Below the pieces are notes generated by a model. That model ran no database searches, had not been told where the DNA came from, and saw only the letters and a list, made by a program, of their open reading frames with translations. The translations under genes and the position numbers were made by a program. A stretch of 49,474 nucleotides of DNA. Origin: a virus. Numbering within the stretch: position 1 is the first letter of the stretch; the number at the start of each line of letters is the position of its first letter. This document shows positions 29,356 through 37,483 of the stretch, in pieces. Location: the IMG/VR virus record IMGVR_UViG_3300008954_003328, positions 1 through 49,474 of that record; one strand, 5' to 3'.

Positions 29356-31962
29356 TTAGCCCCAGACAACAAACGTTACAATATCATCAACCAGAAGAGC
29401 AAACTCAAACTTAACTCTACCTGCAGAGCCTCCTGGATACCAGTCACCATTTGAAGCAGCATCATTACCAGCAGTTAAAAGCTGACCATTGACATAAACT
29501 TCTTTGGCAGCTACACCAGCATCTGTCCAAGTTGAACCAAGCCCTGTGTTAACATCAGCATCAGCACTATAGGAAGTTCCAGATAGAATTGCCTTAGATC
29601 TTTTACTAATGACATAAGTAGCAACTCTACTTACAGCTGACTTTCGGTTTGTACCGCCAGCACCGTCGTCGACCATGATTAGATCAGCATCTGCGAGAGC
29701 AGCGCCGATGTCTGTTCCACCATCGATGTCAAGGTTGACAATAGCAAAAGCGCCATCAGTACAGTCAAGAGTTGTGAATGTACCAGCAGCAGCAGAAGCC
29801 GCACCGACTGTTGTTCCATCAATAGCACCAGAGTCAATATCAACGTTTGTCATCTCGTGATTTGCAAGATTGATACCGACGGTACCGTCGCCACCAACTG
29901 TAAGTGCACCAGCTGAGTGTGTAAGTGTAACATCACCACCGTCGAAGTTGATAACAGCACCACTGTCAAGGAATAGATCACTAAAGTTCTTAGATGAAGT
30001 ACCTAGTGAAATTTCATCAGTTGTTTCTGGATAAATTGCTGCAGCACCAACATGAAGCCTATCAGAACCACCTGCCTCGAATGTTATAATATCATCAGCA
30101 GAAGCTCGGATTGAGGTATCGTCATCTCCATCTAGATCAATACGACCTGTACCACCCACACTGATTGAACCCTGACCGTTTAGATCAATGTTATCAACAT
30201 AGAGTGCAGCCCAAGCTGTACCAGAGGCACCGAGTGAGTCAGCTGAGTCACCGCCCGGAAGAACGTTGTTACCAGCTGGATCGAGAATGATATCAGCAGC
30301 AGCTACAATCTTAACGTTAGTATCAAGCTCAATATAGTCAGAAGATGAGTCAAGCTCAAACTTACCAGCTCTAAGTGCCATATCAGATGTGGTCATACCA
30401 GCGACTGTAGTCATGGTACCACTAGATGGAACAGCGATAGTTCCAAGGCCCCATGTGTCATTAGCAACACGACCGAATGCAACTCCTGGCTTAGTAGCAG
30501 AAGAAGAACCGGAAGTGAAGAGAAGACCTTGGTTGGCGTTGGATGCCTGGCCTCCCTCATTAAGAGTAATGACAGGATCTTGAACAGTTAAGTTTGTTGT
30601 ATCAACTGTGACTGTAGCACCATTAACAGTAAGATCACCAGTTACAGTCAAATTATCATTAACTGTAACTTCTGACACAGCGTTACCAAGTGAGACTGCA
30701 CAGCCAGCTGTATCACCAATGGTGATTCCTCGACCTGCAGAACCATCAATCTTAATACCAGAGCCTGTGATAACAAGTGAAGCGGCTGCATCTGCCTCAG
30801 CACTAACAGTAAGCGCTCCAGCAGTTGTCTTCCATGTGGAAGCAGCTCCAGCAGAGATATCAAAAGCACCAGCAGCTACAACATCCATTCCTGTGCCGCC
30901 ATCATGTGTGAACGTGATGTCTTTTCCTGCACCAAAATTCATAATTGCAGAATCAGATAGAAGATCAAGATCATCACCAATGACAGCGCTCTTAGCGACA
31001 CTCAAACCACCGTCAGTCTGTAAAGAACCATCAGTTGTTGAAGTTGCTTCTGTTGTGTCATCAGTTTTGATAACTCCATCAGCAGCAAGCGCACCAGCAG
31101 CTGTAACTGTAACACCACCAGAACCTAAACCACCTGCGATCTTGAGAGAAGCATCATCTTCAATACCAAGAACTTCAGTTCCGTCGAACTGCTGAAAAGC
31201 AAGTCGATCACCATTCACACCGAGCTTTAAGATCTGTGCACCAGCAGTTGTGTCCATGTCAAGAGTAAGCTGAAGTGTTCCATCATCCTTGAATTCAACA
31301 TTTCCGCCGGCAGCGTCAATGACGATATCAGTAGTAGAATCTAGAGTCAGATCACCAGTTGAGTTGATTGAGATTGGTTCAGCAGCAATTACCAGACCAG
31401 TTGTGCCATCGTGAGTAAGTGTAGCATCGCTACCTGCACCCAGTGAAAGAACAGCAGAGTCAGAAAGAAGCTTCACGTCATCACCAACGATAGCGTCAGC
31501 AGCAACACTTAGTCCACCGGCAACTGCCAGTGCTCCATCTGTTGTGCTTGATGCAGCTGTTGTTGCCTTAACAACAACCTGCTGTGAAGCGTCAATCGTC
31601 ATTGCAGTTGTTGTACCATGAGCTGAACCGACACCAATTTCAAGAATGTCTGTTCCATCGTCGAGACCGATACGATAGTCCTGAGCGTTACCGTCGAAGA
31701 CAATCATCGTGTCTTCTGCACCGGCATCACCAATTGTTAACGTTGGAGTCGTTCCGCCGATGACAAGATCCTGATAAAAAGTACCAGCAGCACCCTCAGT
31801 GAATGAAGAGTTTCCGTGGATTCTCTTAATAGCTGATGCCATGTGATCAAGAATGTCACCTAAATCGCTAGCAGCAATAGCGCTACTAGCTGCGGCTGAC
31901 TCACCGTCTGAAGGCATTGACCCAGAAACTTGGGCCAACCTAACCTTTGTTTTAATAGCCAT
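29356..31962 (-). CDS. Large repeat-rich fibre or surface structural protein
   Basis: This 868-residue protein is rich in A, G, T, D and S, built of beta-repeat units such as L-L-S-D-S-A-V-L-S-L-G-A-G and T-L-T-H-D-G-T-T-G-L. It ends in a conserved cap: V-N-G-Q-L-L, then L-V-D-D-I-V-T-F. The start is the ATG at 31962, seven bases after AAAGGAAA. It shares the middle module (V-T-G-D-L-T-V-N-G-A) and the C-terminal cap with 32443-33750. By eye it is more GC-rich than its surroundings. It is probably an abundant tail-fibre, appendage or capsid-surface protein. Confidence 0.75.
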   Translation of the reverse strand: MAIKTKVRLAQVSGSMPSDGESAAASSAIAASDLGDILDHMASAIKRIHGNSSFTEGAAGTFYQDLVIGGTTPTLTIGDAGAEDTMIVFDGNAQDYRIGLDDGTDILEIGVGSAHGTTTAMTIDASQQVVVKATTAASSTTDGALAVAGGLSVAADAIVGDDVKLLSDSAVLSLGAGSDATLTHDGTTGLVIAAEPISINSTGDLTLDSTTDIVIDAAGGNVEFKDDGTLQLTLDMDTTAGAQILKLGVNGDRLAFQQFDGTEVLGIEDDASLKIAGGLGSGGVTVTAAGALAADGVIKTDDTTEATSTTDGSLQTDGGLSVAKSAVIGDDLDLLSDSAIMNFGAGKDITFTHDGGTGMDVVAAGAFDISAGAASTWKTTAGALTVSAEADAAASLVITGSGIKIDGSAGRGITIGDTAGCAVSLGNAVSEVTVNDNLTVTGDLTVNGATVTVDTTNLTVQDPVITLNEGGQASNANQGLLFTSGSSSATKPGVAFGRVANDTWGLGTIAVPSSGTMTTVAGMTTSDMALRAGKFELDSSSDYIELDTNVKIVAAADIILDPAGNNVLPGGDSADSLGASGTAWAALYVDNIDLNGQGSISVGGTGRIDLDGDDDTSIRASADDIITFEAGGSDRLHVGAAAIYPETTDEISLGTSSKNFSDLFLDSGAVINFDGGDVTLTHSAGALTVGGDGTVGINLANHEMTNVDIDSGAIDGTTVGAASAAAGTFTTLDCTDGAFAIVNLDIDGGTDIGAALADADLIMVDDGAGGTNRKSAVSRVATYVISKRSKAILSGTSYSADADVNTGLGSTWTDAGVAAKEVYVNGQLLTAGNDAASNGDWYPGGSAGRVKFEFALLVDDIVTFVVWG
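30885..31560 (-). repeat. Two diverged tandem-type coding repeats within the large structural gene
   Basis: Two blocks of about 52 codons encode nearly parallel protein sequence: about residues 137-190 (31550-31390) and 307-359 (31041-30885). Both run from T-D-G-(A/S)-L through G-G-L-S-V-A, G-D-D, L-L-S-D-S-A and T-H-D-G. A weaker third copy (S-G-A-V-I-N-F-D-G-G-D-V-T-L-T-H) lies near 29970-29915. Confidence 0.65.
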
Positions 31963-32000
31963 AATATTTTTCCTTTGTTTTATATAGATTATTGGCATTT

Positions 32001-32029
32001 GCTAAGCAAAGCAAAACGAATTGCTTAGC
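32001..32029 (-). promoter_or_regulatory. Hairpin in the leader of the large structural gene
   Basis: A nine-base perfect stem GCTAAGCAA/TTGCTTAGC with an eleven-base loop lies 39 bases before the ATG at 31962. A TATATAAAA element lies between hairpin and gene. No T-run follows, so it is not a terminator. It could stabilise the mRNA 5' end or be part of a regulator site. Confidence 0.4.
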
Positions 32030-32119
32030 ACGCAATCTAACAAAAAGACTCTTTAACACTATCTTTAAGTCAAGTCAATCTAAGATAACAAAGAAACAAA
32101 TTTAACTGAGAGAAATCTC

Positions 32120-32356
32120 TCACCTACTATATATGATCTTCTTCAGGTTTCTTACATGATTATCGTAATTAGAAAACTCAGAATTAAGAAATTCTACAGC
32201 GAGTTTCTTACATCTATCATCACTATCATTGAATGAAAAATTAAATTTTCCAGTCAAAGTTTTTTCAGCTGATATAAGCTTAACACCCTTCATCAACAAA
32301 AATGCAGCAAGTGATAGATCGGGCGTTTGATATTCTTTCATATATGCTGATCCCAT
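32120..32356 (-). CDS. Small DUF5659-like protein
   Basis: In this 78-residue protein, T-P-D-L-S-L-A-A-F-L-L-M-K-G-V-K-L followed by F-N-F-S-F-N-D and a C-terminal L-K-K-I-I-Y-S matches the pattern of DUF5659 (a small phage/bacterial domain of unknown role; recalled, not searched). The start may be at 32356 or at the ATG at 32341; neither has a clear ribosome site. It lies alone between the two large fibre-like genes. Confidence 0.55.
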   Translation of the reverse strand: MGSAYMKEYQTPDLSLAAFLLMKGVKLISAEKTLTGKFNFSFNDSDDRCKKLAVEFLNSEFSNYDNHVRNLKKIIYSR

Positions 32357-32442
32357 AAATAATGTTTACTTCAATCATAAGTATCTATTATTTCGACAAC
32401 ATCACGATAGTTTATTAACAGGGTGTGCCTTTTATTCTGTGA

Positions 32443-33750
32443 TCAATACGTTCTGATCGTCACAATATCATCTGGAATTAAGTTAAAATAAAATAAAACT
32501 GAGTTGTTTTGAGGAACTGTATAGTCTCTTGTGCTTCCTGAAGACATTAGCTGACCATTAACAAAAACATCTATTCTGTTTGGATCGTGAGACACACTAG
32601 AAAGATCAAGAGAGGGTATTATTAATCCGCTTTCAGATGAATGTGCACCAGTTATCTCATAAACAAATTTCTTTCTTTGATCTTGCGCATTTGACTTAAC
32701 ACTAACTGATCCGTTAGAGCCAGTAGTTATTGTTATATCTGTGTCAGACATTAGATAAGAAGAGCCGTCGTATAGATGAGTAATCGATCCAGAAATTCCG
32801 TCATATACCTTAGCAGAGCCCGAAGCAACTATGTCACCCCCAAACAGCGTTGCTCCTCGAGAAAGTGATAAACTAGTGGACCCTATTGCTCCAGAAACAA
32901 ATACAAATACATCTGTACCAGGAGATACAGCATTTGGATTACTTCCGTGAAATTGGATTTGACCCTTTGATAAAAACTTAAACCTTCTATTTACCGTTGT
33001 TGATGAACCCGTTACAAAGATCTTTCCAGCTGTTGATCCACCAAGATCAATAAATCTAATAAGACCATCGTCTGATCCTATTTTTACCTCATCCCTTGCA
33101 AACATCTTAACGCTTCCTGAGGGATTTTTTAGATCAGTTGTTTCACCGTCTGATGTAACGAACTCCACCTCTCCGCCGAGCTTAAGAGGTGAACCTCCGT
33201 AAAGAGTTCCGCTAACTACGACATCTCCACCAAAGACTGCTCTCTTCACATCAGAACCAGATATATAGGCAAATACATCTGTACCTATCGTAGCTAAAGA
33301 TCTCTGATCTGAATCGAGAATAGCACCTGAGACTGCATTCAGAGTCTTAATCTTTAAGTTCTGGTATCCTCCTGCCCCAACACCTGTCGGATCTTCGAAG
33401 GTAGTATTTCCAGGTGTTGTTGTGACTCTTGCAGCCCTAAACTCGTCTGCTGAGTCATCCCAATAAAATGACGGATTTGTCTCTCCTGAGACTAGAAATA
33501 TAAAACCTCTATCACCTGCAGCTCCCTCTCCAGCTGATCCAGTCCCAAGACCGATTATGCCATCTTCAACATTTAGATGTTGTGTATCAACTACAGTCTC
33601 TGTTCCAAGAACCTCGAGATTGCCAGATATAAAAAGCTTGCCAGCAGTCGAGTCCCAAAATGCCTGCGCTGCATCAAGACGACCTGAACTGTTAGCGAAC
33701 TGTAGTTCTCCACTAGACCCAGAGGGCCCATATACTGCAATTGCTGTCAT
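32443..33750 (-). CDS. Second fibre-like structural protein, paralogue of the large repeat protein
   Basis: This 435-residue protein is S/G/T/V-rich. An N-terminal module (L-F-I-S-G-N-L-E-V-L-G-T, then V-V-D-T-Q-H-L-N-V-E-D) mirrors the middle module of 29356-31962. A series of V-S-G/I-S-G beta repeats follows, and a C-terminal cap (V-F-V-N-G-Q-L-M, then I-P-D-D-I-V-T-I) mirrors that protein's end. It probably forms a related appendage or the attachment adaptor for it. GGTGAG precedes the ATG. Confidence 0.7.
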   Translation of the reverse strand: MTAIAVYGPSGSSGELQFANSSGRLDAAQAFWDSTAGKLFISGNLEVLGTETVVDTQHLNVEDGIIGLGTGSAGEGAAGDRGFIFLVSGETNPSFYWDDSADEFRAARVTTTPGNTTFEDPTGVGAGGYQNLKIKTLNAVSGAILDSDQRSLATIGTDVFAYISGSDVKRAVFGGDVVVSGTLYGGSPLKLGGEVEFVTSDGETTDLKNPSGSVKMFARDEVKIGSDDGLIRFIDLGGSTAGKIFVTGSSTTVNRRFKFLSKGQIQFHGSNPNAVSPGTDVFVFVSGAIGSTSLSLSRGATLFGGDIVASGSAKVYDGISGSITHLYDGSSYLMSDTDITITTGSNGSVSVKSNAQDQRKKFVYEITGAHSSESGLIIPSLDLSSVSHDPNRIDVFVNGQLMSSGSTRDYTVPQNNSVLFYFNLIPDDIVTIRTY

Positions 33751-33881
33751 AGCTCACCAAAGACTAGACTATTTTATATTCTTAATGAAAAGAAGTTAAA
33801 GGCTATAGACCCCTATCTTTGAATAACTTATTATATTTTCAAATCAGAGCAGATAATTAATTAAGATTATTGGAGATTTTA

Positions 33882-34655
33882 ATGAAACTCAGCAGAACAG
33901 CACTTCGTAAGATGATACTAAGTGAAATTAAAAGAGCAATTAATGAACAGGAAGGCGGTGGGAGAGACAGCCTTCCCGACCTAGACAGCCTTATTTTTGA
34001 CATAGCAAAAAGAGTAAGAAGCGAAATGGGTGAGGTGCCTGTTCAGGTTGATATTCCTGAGGATTACACGAAAATGCGGATACGAGTCTTAGTTCCCACT
34101 ATAAACAGAAGAAGGCTCCCTGTATTTCAAAACAACAATCTTGTCTTTGAGCCTGTAGAAAGAGAAGAACTAACTCCTGGCTCACCGGCATCTCTATTCT
34201 TTAGAGTAATGAGGTTAAACCCTAACTCTGTAATGAGAGACCTAGATAAGGCTGAGACGAATGTCCTAGGGTATGTAGATGCCATTTCTGGCTACGAATG
34301 GCTTCAGTCTCGTGATGCAGACCCAGAAGCTGGAGACGAGGGCTACCCGGGTGTAATTAATCTTCTAGCTGGAAGCCATCAGCTTATTCCCGAAGATCTG
34401 CTGGATCTCCCAGACGGTCGAAAATGGGATCTTAAAAATAGATACAGAGTTGCTCTTGGAAGATATAGACCCTTCACCTACCTTGAAGACGAGTATGGAA
34501 TTGAAGATGAAGTCTCGGGTGATCTAGCTCTAGCAAGGCAGACCCCAGAAGAGAGAGAAAGTGTTGAACGCGCTGTTGAAGAGGATGAGATGGCTAGAGA
34601 CATGATAAGAGATCTAGAAGCTATGCTAGATGATGAATCAGTAGAAGAAGAATAG
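33882..34655 (+). CDS. Virion-type protein with leader helix (plus strand)
   Basis: This 257-residue protein begins M-K-L-S-R-T-A-L-R-K-M-I-L-S-E-I-K-R-A-I, then N-E-Q. The segment at 11-23 matches the leader of 6687-7316 almost position for position. A mixed alpha/beta body and a long acidic helical C-terminus (about 225-257) follow. The ATG at 33882 is set by GGAG six to seven bases upstream, rather than a TTG at 33870. Although on the opposite strand, it clearly belongs with the leader-bearing set. Function is unknown. Confidence 0.62.
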   Translation: MKLSRTALRKMILSEIKRAINEQEGGGRDSLPDLDSLIFDIAKRVRSEMGEVPVQVDIPEDYTKMRIRVLVPTINRRRLPVFQNNNLVFEPVEREELTPGSPASLFFRVMRLNPNSVMRDLDKAETNVLGYVDAISGYEWLQSRDADPEAGDEGYPGVINLLAGSHQLIPEDLLDLPDGRKWDLKNRYRVALGRYRPFTYLEDEYGIEDEVSGDLALARQTPEERESVERAVEEDEMARDMIRDLEAMLDDESVEEE

Positions 34656-34728
34656 CTTTTCACCCATCCCTAGAATCATGTAAACACGCAACCCTTGTGA
34701 TACAATTGTATTAAACAAGGAGGTTAAT

Positions 34729-35133
34729 TTGTTTTCTATTATACTATCTTTATCAATCCTAGCCAGCACTCCGGCTACTGATGTTGAAAATATCTCCATA
34801 TCGTCTGGTAGAATTGAAGCTTCAGGCGGGCAAAATCTAGCTGCTCAAGAAATTTCTCAAAGAGCGACTGTAGTTAGAAACTATGTGGAGAGAAAGCTGT
34901 GCTATCGGCTGGTTGCAGCCTCCCGGTGCTCTGCGAACATCAGGTCACAAACGTTTCCTGCGACAGATGAGTGGTTATATTTTATTAACTGCAGCAGAAG
35001 CGGCGGTGATACCTCATTTGTCTTCACCCGCTCTGATACAGGAATGAACATGGATATAATCCTTGGAGAAGAGTTTGACCCTGTGTGTCGGGTCGGTGGG
35101 ATTCAGGTGTTTAAAAAAGAGCAGTCTAACTAA
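34729..35133 (+). CDS. Small exported protein, function unknown
   Basis: This 134-residue protein has a short signal peptide (F-S-I-I-L-S-L-S-I-L-A-S-T-P-A) and four cysteines in the mature part. The start is TTG at 34729, decided by AAGGAGG five bases upstream. It ends four bases inside the convergent gene at 35130. No family was recognised. With 33882-34655 it forms a two-gene plus-strand unit. Confidence 0.68.
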   Translation: MFSIILSLSILASTPATDVENISISSGRIEASGGQNLAAQEISQRATVVRNYVERKLCYRLVAASRCSANIRSQTFPATDEWLYFINCSRSGGDTSFVFTRSDTGMNMDIILGEEFDPVCRVGGIQVFKKEQSN

Positions 35134-35555
35134 GCAGCTGCTTGGCTCTTTAAAAAATCGTGATAGTCATTTAAGGCGTGATCTTTCGGGGTCACGCTTT
35201 TCCAATTTCCAGCACAGAATATCTGATATGCATCAGAAGCATACTCTCCAATCCCGTAGAGAGACTTTGGATCATCTTTCCAGTCCTTATTGAGGTAATC
35301 ATCAGACATTTTAACAAGTGCTCTAGATCGTCTCTCAGACAATCCGAGCCTTGATATCATCTTTTGTATTTCAGCTGGATCTGCACTTGCAGCTGACTCT
35401 GGATTTGGGTATCTTTCAAAAAACTTCCAGATATAGGGCTCAGCGTCTACTCTTCTAGTCAGGTTACAAAAGATGCATGCAACAAAGATTTTCCATGGGT
35501 CTTCCCAAAGATGTTCTTGAATTAAATTATAGGGTGACTTAGGCGGCTTCCACAT
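35130..35555 (-). CDS. HhH-GPD DNA glycosylase (MBD4/EndoIII-like)
   Basis: This 141-residue protein fits the short glycosylase domain found in MBD4. Its features are W-E-D-P-W-K-I-F-V-A-C-I-F, a hairpin Y-G-I-G-E-Y-A-S-D-A-Y (100-110), and the catalytic Asp at 125 in V-T-P-K-D-H. There is no iron-sulfur cluster (no C-terminal cysteines). MBD4-type enzymes remove T or U, and in some cases 5-hydroxymethyluracil, from mispairs. The ATG at 35555 is five bases after GGAGG. Confidence 0.82.
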   Translation of the reverse strand: MWKPPKSPYNLIQEHLWEDPWKIFVACIFCNLTRRVDAEPYIWKFFERYPNPESAASADPAEIQKMISRLGLSERRSRALVKMSDDYLNKDWKDDPKSLYGIGEYASDAYQIFCAGNWKSVTPKDHALNDYHDFLKSQAAA

Positions 35556-35582
35556 CTTTCCTCCAATAAGAAACAATAACAC

Positions 35583-36095
35583 CTAGCTTCTAATTTTACA
35601 TCCTGCACTAATAGCAATTATCTCATATAGCTCAATAACATCTTTTTGTATCTGATATAGATTCTCTGCTTTATCAAGTATTATGCTAGGAACTGGGTTC
35701 AGTGACTCTATCTCGTATATTAAGAGAGAAAGGTCGAGGAGGTCTTCCTGAAGTGCATCAATGATCTCAGTGAGATTGGGCTTAATCGAATCTATTATGA
35801 TCTTTTTTGTTTTGTTGTCTGTATAGATTGATGTTAGCTCACCTGCCATTGCAGATAGCGGTGTGTTTAATTCAAAAATCCCTCCTTTATACTGATCCAT
35901 AAACTCATCTGATATAAACTTATATCTTTTACCAACAACGTTAGCTTTTCTACTATCTAGAAACTCATTAAACCTGCCAAAGGAGATCAAGCCATTCTGG
36001 CTGAGCTTGTCATTATGCTCCTTCTCACTAAGCTCTCGGGACTTTTCTAGTTCTTTATCTTTAAGCATCTGGGTGATGTCAATTAAGTCACCCAT
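35583..36095 (-). CDS. Hypothetical helical protein
   Basis: This 170-residue protein was not recognised. The first 35 residues are a charged helix (K-D-K-E-L-E-K-S-R-E-L-S-E-K-E). A compact mixed region and two long C-terminal helices follow (about 95-165, for example L-L-D-L-S-L-L-I-Y-E-I-E). There is no signal peptide. It starts four bases after the thioesterase stop. The neighbours are enzymes, so a virion role is less certain than elsewhere. Confidence 0.5.
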   Translation of the reverse strand: MGDLIDITQMLKDKELEKSRELSEKEHNDKLSQNGLISFGRFNEFLDSRKANVVGKRYKFISDEFMDQYKGGIFELNTPLSAMAGELTSIYTDNKTKKIIIDSIKPNLTEIIDALQEDLLDLSLLIYEIESLNPVPSIILDKAENLYQIQKDVIELYEIIAISAGCKIRS

Positions 36096-36098
36096 GTC

Positions 36099-36527
36099 TT
36101 ATTCAGGTGCATTGGAGAACTTTTTACGCAGAGGCTCAGGTCTTTTATCAACATACTTGCCCATAACTGTTCTAATTGGAACTGACTCTCCGTCACCATC
36201 AATTCTAACAAAGACTGTATCTATAGAGCAAACGCTCTTTTGTGATCCGTTGTAGACGCTGTGACGACGAGCTTCGAGCCTGACTGTGATTGAAGTCGCA
36301 CCAATCTTGATAACATCACCGTATATCTTTATTATTTGTCCTGGTCTAACCGGCTTTTCAAATACAACCTCAGAGATAGACTTTGTAACCATTCGAGGTG
36401 TGCCGCAAACCTGGGCAGCAAAGACGGCCCCTGCTTCATCAAGCCAGGATAGCATTACACCGCCGAAAAGATTACCGTGAATTCCGATATTCTGGCCCTT
36501 ACACACATGAGTAGATATGAGCTCCAT
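36099..36527 (-). CDS. Hot-dog acyl-CoA thioesterase (YciA-like)
   Basis: This 142-residue protein carries the acyl-CoA hydrolase block H-G-N-L-F-G-G-V-M-L-S-W-L-D-E-A-G (about 17-33), with the conserved Asn and Asp. The strand pattern V-V-F-E-K-P-V-R-P-G-Q and G-A-T-S-I-T-V follows. Such enzymes cleave acyl-CoA to fatty acid and CoA. GAGG lies close before the ATG. An acyl-CoA thioesterase is unusual in phage and might alter host lipids, or the fold might be reused. Confidence 0.82.
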   Translation of the reverse strand: MELISTHVCKGQNIGIHGNLFGGVMLSWLDEAGAVFAAQVCGTPRMVTKSISEVVFEKPVRPGQIIKIYGDVIKIGATSITVRLEARRHSVYNGSQKSVCSIDTVFVRIDGDGESVPIRTVMGKYVDKRPEPLRKKFSNAPE

Positions 36528-36536
36528 TTAAATACC

Positions 36537-37475
36537 TCATCTATCTAAACAATACATAGGTGACTGTCTAACAATTTGAAGATTTGACTCTAAATCAAAC
36601 CCTGCACAGTCAATTTTCCTCTTTGTTAGATGGTAATGGTGGATAAATCCCTCAAATCTTCCCTTAGCTGCGTCAGATGAAACAGTTGTAGTCATTTGAC
36701 TGTTTCGAAGGGGACATGCTAGCGGGATTCCAAATCTAATGTGGACTGCCTTCCAGAGTGCTCGGGCTGCCTCAATCTGTACTGGATAAAATCCAAGATG
36801 AGGATCAAGCTTACGCCCATGGGCCCATGAATCCTCCAAAGTCGGTCTAGCATCGAAACCGTTTTTCTCATACCAGTCTTGATATTTTGTATAATACGCA
36901 TTTGATATCTCCACACCAATAGATTTTTGATTCCACTTTTGACCACCAGCGTGCCAGGCGCCGTGCTGTGTGTCTAAGAGCTGATAAATTGTTCCATCAT
37001 TATCAATACAAAAGTGAACAGAGGCTCCTCTTCGCTTTAATACACTTGCACACGACTCGGAAGACAGACAGACATCCCAGTGGTTAACAAAAAATGAAGG
37101 ATTCCTTTCTTCTTTTCCTGAGTAGTCGTAGTAATTGCCTTTCTTCGTATCAAGTCCGCCATTTTCATCCCAAAGAACTACTCTTTTCCACTCAATGGGA
37201 ATGAATTTTCCATTATGAACAATCCATCTGTTAGCATCAAAATTTCTACTTATTCTATTCGGCTTGTAGTCAGATATTCTAGCCTCTCGATCTGTCCAGA
37301 CTCTTCTGTACGTTGCAGGTCCGCATAGCCCGTCTGCTGTAAGGTTGTTTTTTCTTTGCCACTTTCTAATGGCTGAGGTTAATGTACTATCAAAATAGTC
37401 ACATCCAAACCAACTAGGTTCCCATCCAAGAGAATCTGCTGAGCTCTTATTGTAGAATTCTTTGTCTATTGCCAT
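36537..37475 (-). CDS. Endolysin: peptidoglycan-binding domain plus N-acetylmuramoyl-L-alanine amidase
   Basis: This 312-residue protein has an N-terminal PG_binding_1-like repeat (L-T-S-A-I-R-K-W-Q-R-K-N-N-L-T-A-D-G, about 32-49). An Amidase_2-like domain follows, with zinc ligands in V-N-H-W-D and F-I-H-H-Y-H, the A-W-H-A-G block and G-V-E-I-S-N, and a final K-x-D near K-R-K-I-D. It cuts the stem peptide from glycan in the cell wall. There is no signal peptide, so the holin-like protein at 5912-6106 would release it. Confidence 0.86.
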   Translation of the reverse strand: MAIDKEFYNKSSADSLGWEPSWFGCDYFDSTLTSAIRKWQRKNNLTADGLCGPATYRRVWTDREARISDYKPNRISRNFDANRWIVHNGKFIPIEWKRVVLWDENGGLDTKKGNYYDYSGKEERNPSFFVNHWDVCLSSESCASVLKRRGASVHFCIDNDGTIYQLLDTQHGAWHAGGQKWNQKSIGVEISNAYYTKYQDWYEKNGFDARPTLEDSWAHGRKLDPHLGFYPVQIEAARALWKAVHIRFGIPLACPLRNSQMTTTVSSDAAKGRFEGFIHHYHLTKRKIDCAGFDLESNLQIVRQSPMYCLDR

Positions 37476-37483
37476 TTAAACAC

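Noticed and set aside
32001-32029. Hairpin considered as a terminator
   Set aside because: No T-run follows on either strand and it lies just upstream of a gene on the minus strand.
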